In this document: positions 9,971 to 18,693 of the stretch, piece after piece
Layout: every line of letters starts with the position of its first letter
Position numbering within the stretch: the stretch's first letter is position 1
Source of the DNA: Armatimonadota bacterium
GTDB lineage: Bacteria > Armatimonadota > Zipacnadia > Zipacnadales > VGFC01
DNA: 35,278 nucleotides
NCBI GenBank assembly: GCA_016869045.1
Contig: VGFC01000024.1
Location: forward strand, 1 to 35,278
Reading direction: 5' to 3'
Position numbers and translations under genes: made by a program
Notes under the pieces: model-generated
Seen by the model: only the letters and a program-made list of their open reading frames with translations
What the model was told of the DNA's origin: nothing
The model's database searches: none

Positions 9971-11230
9971 ATGGAGACCACCGTCGGCCAACTGAAGATC
10001 GGCAAGAGCCTGGCGCTTCTGATCGGGGCGTTCTTCATCCTCGTCGTGGCTGTGCTGCTCCACGTGGAGTACCTCTACTACATGGCGCTGGCCCTGGGCG
10101 TCACGCCGATCGTCGCGTACGTGACGGGACGGCTGACGCTGCGCGCGGTCACGGCGCAGCGCGAGTGCCCGGCGGTCGCGAAGGCCGGCGAGCGGGTGCC
10201 GATGCGGCTCACGCTGACGAACACGGCGCCGGCGCGCACGGGCTTGATGGTCGTCCGCGACCACCTGCCCTCGGGGTTGCAGGCGGAGGGCGCCACCGAG
10301 CGATACGTGATGGACATCGCGCCGGGCGAGACCGTGGCGGTGCACTACCCGCTCCTGGCGCGCCGCCGCGGCGTGTACTACCTGGGCTACGTGGACCTCG
10401 CGTGCACCGATCCGCTGGGTCTGTTCAACTACGAGCAGGAGAAGACCGCCGAGGGCGTGCTCGTGGTGCACCCGCGGGCGATCCCGCTGCCGCGCGTGCG
10501 GCCTCCGGCGGCCGGGATGCTGGTGACGAACCGCCTGCGGGCGCGGAAGCGCGGCGAGGGGACGGACTTCGCGGGCGTGCGCGAGTACACGCCCGGCGAT
10601 GATCTGCGCCGCATTCACTGGAAGGCGACCGCAAGGCGCGGCAAGCTGACGGTGGTGGAGTACGAGTCGGGTGAGGCGAACAATGTCGCGGTCGCGCTGG
10701 ACCTCTCGCCGGAGTACCACGCGGGCGAGGAAGACGAGCACACGCTGGAGTACGGCGTGACTCTGGCGGCGTCGATCGCGGCGCAATGCCTGCGGAGAGG
10801 GTCGGAGTTCTCGCTGGTCGCCGAGGGCCATGACAGTCACTCACATCGTTCGCTGATCTCCGAGCAGGCTGAGCCGACCGTGATGGACGCGCTGGCGCGG
10901 GTTCGCGCGAACGCGGGCGAGACATTCGCCCAGACGCTCACGGCCTTCGAGCCGTGGCTGCCGCCGGGGAGTGGCGTGGTGGTCATCAGCCCCGCGGTGG
11001 GCCCGGAGGCCGTGGCAGCGGCGCGGCGACTCGTGGCGCTGGGGCACGGGGTCTTGTGGGTGAGCCTGGTCGCGTCGAGCTTCGCCACGAACGGGCAGCG
11101 GCCGCCGGCGGATGAGGGGGCGTATGAGGAGCTGGCGCACGGCCTGGCGGGAGCGCGCTGCGCCGTCCGGCAGATTCGGCGGGGCGACAGCCTGGCGCTG
11201 CGGATGGGGGTGAACCTCGGTGCGCGCTGA
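9971..11230 (+). CDS. DUF58 domain protein with two N-terminal membrane helices
   Basis: From the ATG at 9971 (METTVGQ) the protein has about 419 residues; a TTG at 9935 is in frame but lies in a small repeat, so it is less likely. Two membrane helices lie at about residues 12-55. A beta-rich domain follows, then the DUF58 signature YTPGDDLRRIHWKATAR and a von Willebrand-like region (VAVALDLSPEY, then GVVVISPAVG). Such proteins work with MoxR ATPases and membrane transglutaminases. Its stop overlaps the next gene start by 11 bp, so translation is probably coupled. Confidence 0.92.
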   Translation: METTVGQLKIGKSLALLIGAFFILVVAVLLHVEYLYYMALALGVTPIVAYVTGRLTLRAVTAQRECPAVAKAGERVPMRLTLTNTAPARTGLMVVRDHLPSGLQAEGATERYVMDIAPGETVAVHYPLLARRRGVYYLGYVDLACTDPLGLFNYEQEKTAEGVLVVHPRAIPLPRVRPPAAGMLVTNRLRARKRGEGTDFAGVREYTPGDDLRRIHWKATARRGKLTVVEYESGEANNVAVALDLSPEYHAGEEDEHTLEYGVTLAASIAAQCLRRGSEFSLVAEGHDSHSHRSLISEQAEPTVMDALARVRANAGETFAQTLTAFEPWLPPGSGVVVISPAVGPEAVAAARRLVALGHGVLWVSLVASSFATNGQRPPADEGAYEELAHGLAGARCAVRQIRRGDSLALRMGVNLGAR

Positions 11231-13334
11231 CCCGAACGCCCTCAGGCTGCTTCCCCCATTGTACCTCGGCGTGTTCACCATGGCGGCGGCGGCGGTCGCG
11301 GCTCTGGGCCTCGCGATCGACTCGCCCGAGTTCACCGTCCGCGCGTATCTGCTGATCACGATCGGCCTCGCCGCGAGCTTCCTGGGCGCGTACCTCGGGC
11401 GGAACCCCGCCCTTGTCGGCGCGCTGATCGCCTCCTTCGTGTTCCCGCTGCTGGTCTTGGCCAACACGGGAGCGGGGATCACGCGCCTCTTCTGGCCCGA
11501 TGAGACGCTGGGGGAGCACTCGCTGCTGCTGCCGACGATGGCGGTCTGGGGCATCATCGCGGTCAGCTTCGCCCAGGTCAGCCGGCCGAACTCCATCTTC
11601 ATCTTCGTGTGCGGGCTGGTCGTCTTCGGGCTGACGGGCACGGTGAACCTGAACCAGTCTCTGCTGGTCTGCTTCTTCGTGTTCCTGCTGGCCACGTTCT
11701 TCGTGTGGAGCTACAACGGGGCGCTCAACCTGCGGGAGCGCGCCGAGGCGGCGGGCCAACGCATCCCGCCGCAACCGGGTCGGTGGGCGCACATGCAGGT
11801 CGGCGTGGCGGTCGCCCTGGTGGCGGTGGTGTTCGTCGCCTCCGTGCTCGCCGGCTATCCGACGTACGCCTCAACCCGCAGCTTCTTCATCGGCCCCGCC
11901 TCCATGCCCTACCGCCCGCCGACGCAGCTCGCCCTCATGCGCAACTATGCGGGCTTCTCGGACCAGTTCGTCCTCGCCGGCGGCCGACTGACGCTGAACG
12001 ACGACCCCGCCCTGACGGTGAAGGCGAACGCCCCGGCTCTCTGGCGGGGCCTGGCGTACGACTCCTACACGCAGCACGGATGGCGGCGCACGATCCCCGG
12101 CAACGACTACGAACTCCCCGAGTCGCCGCCCCGCTCCGGCCGCTACCACCTCTGGGAGGGCAACTGGAACGGTCCGCAGACGGCCCAGGTGAAGCGGATC
12201 CGCCAGACGATCACAACGCACACGCCCACCGGGGGAGTCCTCATCGGCGCGGCGACGCCGGCCTCCGTTCACGGCCTGAGCTTCCGGATCGCGCCCTCCG
12301 TGGACAGCTACGGGTGCCTGCACGCTCGTGGCCTCGGGACCAACGAGCAGCGCTACGAGATCGAGTCGGTCGCCGCGACGCCAACCGAGGATGAGATGAG
12401 GCAGGCACCCGCCGAGTACCCCGAACTCGTCAGCGCGTACTACCTCCCGGTCCCGCCGGGCACCCGCGCAGAGCTCCAGGACCTGGCCGACCGCCTGACG
12501 GCGGACCGGGCCAGTCCGTATGACAAGGTCCGGGCCATCGAGGAGTACCTCTACGAGGAGTGCCGTTACACGCTGGATGTGCCGCCGATCCCACCGCAAC
12601 AGGACGCCGTGGCGTACTTCCTGCGCACGACCCACCGCGGCGCGTGTGACCTGTACGCCAGTTCCCTGGTGGTGCTGTCGCGACTGGCGGGAGTGCCGGC
12701 GCGTGTGGTCACAGGGTACGCGACGGGCGAGGAAGACGCCGCAGCGGGGACATACGAGGTGACCAACGCGGACGCGCACGCGTGGACGGAAGTGTACTTC
12801 CCCGGGATCGGCTGGGTGGAGTTCGACCCGCCGTGGCAGAAGGAGCCCGACCGCCTGTCGTGGCTGAGGAAGCTCTTCGAGCCGGGCTGGACCGGGCCGG
12901 CGCTGCGCGTCCTGGCCAAGCGGGTCGGCATCGGGCTGATCGCCGTGGTCCTCCTGCACGCCCTCATCCAGGCGGTCAGCGGGGCGTCGCCGCTGCAGAT
13001 GGGCGCGGGCTGGCTGCGGCGGCGGCGGCGGTCGGCCAACCCCCGGCAGCAGGTGGCCGCGGCCTACCTCGCGGTGTGCGGGCAGCTGGCGCGTCGCGTC
13101 GGGCCCCGAGGCGGCGGCCAGACCCCAACCGACTACGCCCACGAGGTCGCGGCCTGCGCGACCTTGCCGGACGACATCCGCCTGGCGGAGGTCCCGCGCT
13201 TCACCGACGAGTTCCTGCGTCTGCGCTACGACGCCTCGCCTCCCTCCCCCGAAGAGACCTCCGCCTTCACCGCCCGAGCCCAACACCTGGCGAGGAGAAT
13301 CCGCCGGGCCAGGCGAACCCGACGGCGGTCGTGA
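11220..13334 (+). CDS. Membrane transglutaminase-like protein (TgpA type)
   Basis: The 704-residue protein has about six membrane helices in the first 215 residues, an extracytoplasmic region, and a transglutaminase-like fold with the Cys-His-Asp triad: Cys in HRGACDLYASS (about 476), His in ADAHAWTEVYF (about 518) and Asp in GWVEFDPPW (about 536). A further membrane helix (about 565-585) and a cytoplasmic, Arg-rich DUF4129-like tail follow. This matches TgpA, usually encoded beside MoxR and DUF58. The GTG at 11220 lies inside the DUF58 gene and has a GGGGG tract upstream. The reaction (amide hydrolysis or crosslinking) and the substrate are not known. Confidence 0.92.
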   Translation: MRADPNALRLLPPLYLGVFTMAAAAVAALGLAIDSPEFTVRAYLLITIGLAASFLGAYLGRNPALVGALIASFVFPLLVLANTGAGITRLFWPDETLGEHSLLLPTMAVWGIIAVSFAQVSRPNSIFIFVCGLVVFGLTGTVNLNQSLLVCFFVFLLATFFVWSYNGALNLRERAEAAGQRIPPQPGRWAHMQVGVAVALVAVVFVASVLAGYPTYASTRSFFIGPASMPYRPPTQLALMRNYAGFSDQFVLAGGRLTLNDDPALTVKANAPALWRGLAYDSYTQHGWRRTIPGNDYELPESPPRSGRYHLWEGNWNGPQTAQVKRIRQTITTHTPTGGVLIGAATPASVHGLSFRIAPSVDSYGCLHARGLGTNEQRYEIESVAATPTEDEMRQAPAEYPELVSAYYLPVPPGTRAELQDLADRLTADRASPYDKVRAIEEYLYEECRYTLDVPPIPPQQDAVAYFLRTTHRGACDLYASSLVVLSRLAGVPARVVTGYATGEEDAAAGTYEVTNADAHAWTEVYFPGIGWVEFDPPWQKEPDRLSWLRKLFEPGWTGPALRVLAKRVGIGLIAVVLLHALIQAVSGASPLQMGAGWLRRRRRSANPRQQVAAAYLAVCGQLARRVGPRGGGQTPTDYAHEVAACATLPDDIRLAEVPRFTDEFLRLRYDASPPSPEETSAFTARAQHLARRIRRARRTRRRS

Positions 13335-13384
13335 CCGCCCGAGACAGGGAGTTCAGGGACACGATCCTACTGCGCTTCGCAGAA

Positions 13385-13463
13385 ACACGGGAACAGTGGG
13401 GCGGGCATTCTTGCCCGCCACAGCCTCTGGCGGGCAAGAATGCCCGCCCCACTGTTCCCGTGT
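13385..13463. repeat. Family A BIME-like hairpin, copy 1
   Basis: Two perfect 36-bp arms (13385-13420 and 13428-13463) surround a 7-nt loop. Each arm contains its own smaller hairpin, GGCGGGCA and TGCCCGCC around TTCT. The same core returns at 15041-15098 and 23395-23470, always between genes on the plus strand. The rest of 13335-13543 shows no gene. Confidence 0.95.
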
Positions 13464-13543
13464 CTATCCGAGACTCAGTAATTCGGTGCGACTGAACTGG
13501 GTCATGTCGCTGAATTCCCCACAACGGTCCCGCTCCGGTACTC

Positions 13544-14698
13544 ATGCCGAGGCTCGACCCGCACGTCCAACTGACACTGATTCACGGCGACGCGCCGTTC
13601 ATCATCGAGCGCGAGGCGCGCGCCTTCGTCAATGCGGTCCTCCCCCCGGAAGAGCAGACCTATGGCCTGACGGTCGTTGACTTCGAGACGACACCCGTCG
13701 CGGAGGCCGTCAGCGCGCTGTACAGCGGTTCGCTGATGGCGGGCACGCGCGTGCTGCTGCTGGAGAACGTCCAGGCCTTGCGGGCCGGCGCCGCCAGGGC
13801 GAAGGAGCCTGCCGAGGGTGAAGAGCCCTCGGAGGCGGACGAGCCTGAGGAGGCCGCCAAGTCGGGCACGAAGCCGCCGCAGAAAGTGCTCACAGAGGCC
13901 CTCGCGAGCATCCCGCCCGGCGTGTTCGTCGTGCTGACCCACGTGTCTACGAGGGAGAGGAAGGGGTACGCGCTTAGCGCGCAGCTCAGCAAGCTCGTCG
14001 CCTCCAACGGCCAGAGCGCCCAGCACAAGATGCCGTGGGAGCGCGAGCTGGGTCAGTGGCTCATCCAGGAGGCGCGGGAGCGCGGTAAGCGGCTCGACCC
14101 GGCTGCCGCCAGCCTGCTGGTCGAGCTGACGGGCCGCGACCATGGGCGCCTCTCCAGCGAGCTGGACAAGGTCTCCGCTTACGTCGGGAAGGCGGAGCGC
14201 ATCAGCGCCGACGACGTGTCGGCCGTCGCGGTCCGCAGCGCCGAGGCCACGAGCTTCCAGTTGGTGGACGCCATCGCGGAGGGCGACACCGCGAAGGCCC
14301 TGGCGATGCTGCCCGATCTCGTGCCGCCGCACAATGCCGCGAGCGCGGCCATCCTGCTGCTGGGCATGATCGCGCGAAACCTGCGACTCCTCTGGCAGGC
14401 GAGTTACCTCGGCCGAAACCGCGCGCCCGTGGATCGCGGGAGACCGCCCGAATCCCTGGCGGAGCTGCTCCCGACGCAGCAGAATGTCTCGGAGGCGACG
14501 CGCTCCGACTACGTGGCGAAGAAGCTCGCCGGTCATGCGCGGAACTTCACCGACACACAGGCCGCTGTTTCCCTTGAACGCGTGCTGCACGCGGACCAGG
14601 CCCTCAAGGGCCAGACGGGCGAGCACCTCGACCCGCGTCTGGTGGTCGAGCGCCTGGTGACGGAGCTTTGCCTGCTGGCGCAGCGGAGTCGCCCATGA
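13544..14698 (+). CDS. holA: DNA polymerase III, delta subunit
   Basis: The 384-residue clamp-loader subunit begins with the typical VQLTLIHGDAPFIIEREARAFV and SALYSGSLMAGTRVLLLENVQAL (Rossmann-like domain I), continues with the LSKLV and LGQWLIQEARERGKRLDPAAASLLVELTGRDHGRLSSELDK block, and ends with the helical domain holding HNAASAAILLLGMIARNLRLLWQ. Delta opens the beta clamp. A charged, low-complexity insert (about residues 85-120, rich in Glu, Ala and Pro) interrupts domain I. The start is the ATG at 13544; no strong ribosome-binding site is visible. The stop overlaps the next ORF. Confidence 0.93.
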   Translation: MPRLDPHVQLTLIHGDAPFIIEREARAFVNAVLPPEEQTYGLTVVDFETTPVAEAVSALYSGSLMAGTRVLLLENVQALRAGAARAKEPAEGEEPSEADEPEEAAKSGTKPPQKVLTEALASIPPGVFVVLTHVSTRERKGYALSAQLSKLVASNGQSAQHKMPWERELGQWLIQEARERGKRLDPAAASLLVELTGRDHGRLSSELDKVSAYVGKAERISADDVSAVAVRSAEATSFQLVDAIAEGDTAKALAMLPDLVPPHNAASAAILLLGMIARNLRLLWQASYLGRNRAPVDRGRPPESLAELLPTQQNVSEATRSDYVAKKLAGHARNFTDTQAAVSLERVLHADQALKGQTGEHLDPRLVVERLVTELCLLAQRSRP

Positions 14699-15018
14699 CG
14701 CGTCTAGTGCGCCGTCACTCGTCGGGGCGTGAGTGCCGTTTGGAGGGGCCGAATGCGAAGCATCCGGCCCCGCGCTGGGGTAGCCGCAACGCTACGGCGG
14801 GGCCGGATGCTTCGCATTCGGCCCCGCCAAACGGCACCCATCCCTTCACGGGCGACAGACCACTAGCCCCGCCCCCGCTCACGCGTGACGCGGAAGAGGA
14901 GCCCCAGGGATGGCCGGCCTGGAAGGTGTTGCCGGCGGCCCTGTGGCCGGTGGCCATCCTCGCCGCGTACGTTGCATCCGCCGTGCTGCCGCTGCTGCTG
15001 CGGCTCGGCGGTAACTGA
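14695..15018 (+). CDS. Small membrane protein with an inserted hairpin repeat
   Basis: The ATG overlaps the holA stop (ATGA). The 107-residue product has one C-terminal membrane helix (ALWPVAILAAYVASAVLPLLL) preceded by an acidic stretch. Codons from about 14733 to 14837 are a long inverted repeat, so roughly a third of the protein is repeat-derived. No start codon is seen between the repeat and the helix, so either the repeat is translated or the gene is disrupted. No family was recognised. Confidence 0.45.
   Translation: MTRLVRRHSSGRECRLEGPNAKHPAPRWGSRNATAGPDASHSAPPNGTHPFTGDRPLAPPPLTRDAEEEPQGWPAWKVLPAALWPVAILAAYVASAVLPLLLRLGGN
14733..14837. repeat. Family B compound hairpin inside a small ORF
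   Basis: Arms 14733-14773 and 14797-14837 are complementary over 41 bp with one mismatch. Each arm holds its own hairpin (GGGGCCGAATGC then GCATCCGGCCCC), and the 23-nt centre holds a third (GTAGC and GCTAC). This hairpin, centre, inverted-hairpin plan resembles a BIME. Confidence 0.92.
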
Positions 15019-15040
15019 GCTTCCCACAAGCACGGAAGCG

Positions 15041-15098
15041 GTGGGGCGGGCATTCTTGCCCGCCACAGGCCATTGGCGGGCAAGAATGCCCGCCCCAC
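15041..15098. repeat. Family A BIME-like hairpin, copy 2
   Basis: Arms 15041-15065 and 15074-15098 match perfectly over 25 bp around an 8-nt loop. The core is identical to the copies at 13385 and 23395; outer flanks have drifted. It fills most of the gap before the first GT-C gene. Confidence 0.93.
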
Positions 15099-15134
15099 TG
15101 TCTCCGCATCTCTCAGAGAATCGCTAGGACCGCC

Positions 15135-17183
15135 TTGCTGAGCCTCCTGGTGGCCGCTTGCATCCTCGTCTCCTGCCTGCTGCTGGGGGCGCAGGTTCTC
15201 AGCACCACCCGCCTTGCGCCCTCCACGAACCCCTCGCTTCCCACGGCCGAACGCGTGCTGTTCTCAGTGGCCGCGGGCATGCTGCTCATCGCGCTGATCG
15301 TCTTGCTCCTGGGGCTGCTTGGCTTGCTGCGACCGTGGGTGCTGTACACCGTGGTGGTCGCTGCAGCCCTCGCCGGGGCGAAGCAGGCGCCCTTCCTGTG
15401 GGGCGCCGCCGATCAGGCTGCGCGGATGGTTGGTCGCGGCCTGTTCGGCCCGACCCGGCGCCGCGCGCTGCATGTCTTCCTCGCGGGGTGGGCCATGCTG
15501 ACGTTGCTCAGCGCGCTGGCGCCGCCCAACGACCTGGACGATGACGGTCTCAGTCAGCACCTCGCGGCGCCCAAGACGTACCTGCGTCACGCCCACATCC
15601 ACCCGCTGTGGTATGACCACCACTCCCAGTTTCCGGCCGCCCTGCAGATGCTGTTCACCGTTGCGCTCGCGACCGGTCAGGTGGAGGCGGCGAAGGTGCT
15701 GCACTGGGCGTGCGGCGTGCTGGCGGCGCTCACGCTGATCGTGATCGGCCGCCGGTTCCTCTCGCCGGCCGCCGGGGAATGGGCGGCCTTTGCGTTGCTC
15801 GTCACGCCGGCTGTCGGCGCGCTCAGCACGGTCGCCTACGTGGACCTTGCGAGCGTCTTCCTTGCCGCCCTCCTCCTCCTCGCCTTCCTCCGTTGCCGTT
15901 CCCCCCTTCTGGAGGAAGGGGGGCAGGGGGGTAGGAGCCGTTCCCCCCTTCTGAAGGGAGGGGGGCAGGGGGGTAGGGACGTCGCCCTGGCCGGCCTGGC
16001 CGCCGGGGGCGGCATGGCGGTGAAGATGCAGGGCCTGCAGATCTTCGGCGTGGCCCTGCTCTTGCTCGCGATTGCGGCGCTTCTCGCGCGAGAGACCGTG
16101 GCGCGGGCCGCTCGCCGGCTCGGGGTCTTCGTCCTGGTGGCGGCGCTACCCGCGGCGCCCTGGTATCTGAAGAGCTTCCTGTGGACCGGCAACCCGGTGT
16201 ACCCGTTCGCGTACGGCGTGTTCGGGGGGAAGTACTGGGGTCCCGCCGAGGCCGCGCAGTATAGGGATCACCAGCTCGGTTTCGGCATCGGCGTTCCGCC
16301 GCCGGCAGCGGAACGGGAGCAGATGGGGTTCCTGAGGCGCACGTTCTACGGCCCAAGGGCGCCGCTCAATCTGCTGCTGGCGCCGTGGAACCTGACCATG
16401 CGCCCGAGAGAGTTCGACGTCCTGACCATGAATCCGGTCTACGCGGTCATGTCGGCAGGTGTCGGGCCGTTGCTGTTAGCGGTCTTGCCGCTGGTGCTCC
16501 TGACCGGGGCTCCGCGGCCGCTGCGCTGGTCCCTGGCCTTCCTGGGGCTCCTGTGGCTCGCCTGGCTGATGCTCATGCAGTACAACCGCTACCTCGTGCC
16601 TGTGCTGGTCTTCGCCGCCGTACCCGCGGGGTTCGTCCTCGGCGAGGGCGTGCCCGCGGGGATTGCCCGCCGCGCGCTGCGAGGCGTAGCCTGGTGCTGT
16701 GGCGCACTGGCGCTGCTGTACCTCGCTGTCGGCGGTCTGCTTGGCGGCTCGTGGGCTGCCGGAATCGGGCTTGTGCCGCGTGACGTGTACCTGCGGACGA
16801 CCTCCCAGTGCTGGCGCTTCTCGGACTGGGTGAACCGGGTGACGCCGACGCGGGCGAAGATCGCGCTCTATGCCGAGCCCAAGGGGTTCTACCTCGACCG
16901 CGACTACCTCTGGGCCGACCCGGGCCATAGCCGGCTGATCGAGTACGAGAAGATCACGTCGCCCGAGGACCTGCTCGACGCCTACAGCAGGCTGGGAGTC
17001 ACGCATGTCCTCTACCACCGGCTGCCCGGCACTCAGGAGCTGTTCGAGCTGGAGCCGTACGGCACGGAGTTGGGGGAACTGGAGCGCAGCGGGGAAGTCA
17101 GCGTTGTGGGCCATCCGCCCGACGACCCGAGTTACGTGTTGCTGGCGATCGAGACGCCCTGGGCGAGGGAGCTGACTCGGTGA
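15135..17183 (+). CDS. GT-C type polytopic membrane glycosyltransferase-like protein
   Basis: The protein of about 682 residues has more than ten membrane helices and a large C-terminal soluble part. An acidic motif, PPNDLDDDGLSQHLAAPKTYL, follows an early helix, as in polyprenol-phosphate-sugar dependent GT-C enzymes, where the acidic pair is catalytic. A later loop carries NPVYPFAYGVFGGKYW. The TTG start at 15135 is uncertain. A tandem 14-residue duplication of repeat origin interrupts the loop after about residue 254. The stop overlaps the next gene (GTGA). It likely transfers a sugar from a lipid carrier on the outer face of the inner membrane; donor and acceptor are unknown. Confidence 0.78.
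   Translation: MLSLLVAACILVSCLLLGAQVLSTTRLAPSTNPSLPTAERVLFSVAAGMLLIALIVLLLGLLGLLRPWVLYTVVVAAALAGAKQAPFLWGAADQAARMVGRGLFGPTRRRALHVFLAGWAMLTLLSALAPPNDLDDDGLSQHLAAPKTYLRHAHIHPLWYDHHSQFPAALQMLFTVALATGQVEAAKVLHWACGVLAALTLIVIGRRFLSPAAGEWAAFALLVTPAVGALSTVAYVDLASVFLAALLLLAFLRCRSPLLEEGGQGGRSRSPLLKGGGQGGRDVALAGLAAGGGMAVKMQGLQIFGVALLLLAIAALLARETVARAARRLGVFVLVAALPAAPWYLKSFLWTGNPVYPFAYGVFGGKYWGPAEAAQYRDHQLGFGIGVPPPAAEREQMGFLRRTFYGPRAPLNLLLAPWNLTMRPREFDVLTMNPVYAVMSAGVGPLLLAVLPLVLLTGAPRPLRWSLAFLGLLWLAWLMLMQYNRYLVPVLVFAAVPAGFVLGEGVPAGIARRALRGVAWCCGALALLYLAVGGLLGGSWAAGIGLVPRDVYLRTTSQCWRFSDWVNRVTPTRAKIALYAEPKGFYLDRDYLWADPGHSRLIEYEKITSPEDLLDAYSRLGVTHVLYHRLPGTQELFELEPYGTELGELERSGEVSVVGHPPDDPSYVLLAIETPWARELTR
15897..15980. 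repeat. Two direct 42-bp repeats inside the GT-C gene
   Basis: Units 15897-15938 and 15939-15980 are close copies starting CGTTCCCCCCTTCT and ending near GGGGGGCAGGGGGGTAGG. Each is exactly 14 codons, giving RSPLLEEGGQGGRS and RSPLLKGGGQGGRD. The host frame stays open. Confidence 0.93.
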
Positions 17184-18583
17184 GCAAGCGGCGCCGCCGT
17201 ACCGAGCGTGAGAAGGAGCCCGGCCCGCCTGCGCCTGCCGCCGTCGGCTGGCCTCCGCGGATTGCGCAGTACCTGGCGTGGGCAACCATTCCCGTTGGCC
17301 TCATCGCCGCCACCCTTCAGCCCTATGATCCCGACGGCCCGGGCTGCAAGGACCGTACGCCTCCCGACGAGACCGCCCACGTGCTGTACGTACAACATCT
17401 GCTGGGCGAGCACACGCTGCCCCTCCTGACCTCCGGGGGCGGCAACTACGAGGCCCACCAGCCGCCGCTGTACTACCTCACGGTCGCGCCGGCGATGGCG
17501 CTCGGGCAGTGGCTTGGCCGGGGCTCGCCGGTGGACCATTCGGGCGCGCCCACGCCCGACGTGTGGCTGGGCCGCTTGTGGTCGGTCCTGATCGCCGCAG
17601 GCGTGACCTTCGCCTCCTACCTTCTGGCGTGCGCGGTGTTCCCGCAGTCCCGGGTCCTGCAACTCGCCGCACCGCTGTTCGTGCTGCTGCTTCCGGGACA
17701 TATCATCAACCTCGCCGCTGTGACGAACGACGGCCTCGCAGAGTTCTTCTGCGGGCTGGTGATCTGGCAGTGCGTGCTTCTCCTGCGCCGCCCGCCGACT
17801 CGCGCACGCCTGATCGGTATCGGCGTGCTCATCGGCGCTGCGTTACTCACCAAGACCTCCTGTCTGTTCCTGTTTCCCGTCGCGGCAGCGGCGGTGTTGC
17901 TTTCGGCGTCCCCTTGGGCGCCGGAGCCCTCCTCCTGGCGGCGCTGCCTGGCGGGATTGGGGTTGGTCGTCGGACCGGCCTTGCTGCTGTGGGCGCCGTG
18001 GATCGCCCACAACCTGGCGAACTACCCGGGCGACCCCCTGGTGGCCCGCACCTTCACGGAGGTCTTCGGCAAGGACCGCTGGACTCCCGAGCGCTTCTAC
18101 GCGCAGGGGCTGTCGCCGCTGGGCTACTGGCGGCTGGTGCTGACCTGGACATACCTGAGCTTCTGGGGCGTGTTCGGCTCGGCGATGGTGTTCATGTCCG
18201 GCGGCTACTACCTCGGCGCGACGCTGCTGAGCGTGGTCAGCCTCGTCGGTTGTCTGCGCGGGCTCGCGCGCTGGTGGCCGGCCGACCGCGAGACAAGATG
18301 CGTCTGGTCACTTCTCGCGCTGGCGGTTATACTGGTGTGTCTGCAGTTCCTGAGCTTCAACCACACGTTCTTTCAGGCCCAGGCGCGCTACCTGTTCCCG
18401 GCCATCGGGCCGCTCGCGTGCCTGTTCGTTGCCGGCCTGCACTTGGCCGGGCAGCGGATCGCCGGGGCCAAGGGCGCCCTGTGGGTGCAAGTGCTGACGG
18501 GGCTGGCGATGGTGGCCCTGCTGGTGGCGGCGCTCGTGGAGGTCGCGGCGAGAGGGCCGGTTAGCCTGCCGGTTTGGCTGTAG
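17180..18583 (+). CDS. GT-C type polytopic membrane protein
   Basis: The 467-residue protein starts at a GTG overlapping the previous stop. A basic N-terminus (SKRRRRTEREK) is followed by about ten membrane helices. The first extracytoplasmic loop has RTPPDETAHVLYVQHLL and NYEAHQPPLYY, the acidic Asp-Glu and aromatic pattern of ArnT/PMT-like or DUF2142-like GT-C proteins. It probably acts on a lipid-linked sugar, like its upstream partner. The TAG stop (18581-18583) is the first part of a hairpin repeat, so the present C-terminus may have been set by that insertion. Confidence 0.75.
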   Translation: MSKRRRRTEREKEPGPPAPAAVGWPPRIAQYLAWATIPVGLIAATLQPYDPDGPGCKDRTPPDETAHVLYVQHLLGEHTLPLLTSGGGNYEAHQPPLYYLTVAPAMALGQWLGRGSPVDHSGAPTPDVWLGRLWSVLIAAGVTFASYLLACAVFPQSRVLQLAAPLFVLLLPGHIINLAAVTNDGLAEFFCGLVIWQCVLLLRRPPTRARLIGIGVLIGAALLTKTSCLFLFPVAAAAVLLSASPWAPEPSSWRRCLAGLGLVVGPALLLWAPWIAHNLANYPGDPLVARTFTEVFGKDRWTPERFYAQGLSPLGYWRLVLTWTYLSFWGVFGSAMVFMSGGYYLGATLLSVVSLVGCLRGLARWWPADRETRCVWSLLALAVILVCLQFLSFNHTFFQAQARYLFPAIGPLACLFVAGLHLAGQRIAGAKGALWVQVLTGLAMVALLVAALVEVAARGPVSLPVWL

Positions 18584-18643
18584 GGGCGGACCCATGTGTC
18601 CGCCCCGGCGCCAAAGCGGGCGGACACATGGGTCCGCCCCTAC
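18580..18643. repeat. GTAGGGGCG-type double hairpin
   Basis: Perfect 26-bp arms (18580-18605 and 18618-18643) surround a 12-nt loop. Each arm is itself a hairpin (GGGGCGGAC and GTCCGCCC around CCATGT). The left arm contains the stop codon of the upstream gene. It is related to the elements at 24611-24666 by its GTAGGGGCG edge. Confidence 0.93.
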
Positions 18644-18693
18644 AACGGCGTGGATCGCGTGGTGTCTTGCAGCCGAGGAAGGAGGCGCGTCTC

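Noticed and set aside
8924-10840. 638-codon minus-strand open frame opposite moxR and the DUF58 gene
   Set aside because: Arg-, His- and Gln-rich composition typical of antisense frames; both plus-strand genes have clear motifs.
13385-13463. Intrinsic terminators at the large hairpins
   Set aside because: The stems are strong but not followed by a T-run on either strand, and the same elements occur elsewhere as a dispersed family; an effect on transcription is possible but not shown.
18574-18693. Upstream extension of the nucleotidyltransferase
   Set aside because: Those codons are the hairpin repeat; the GTG at 18694 has a strong ribosome-binding site and gives the family length.
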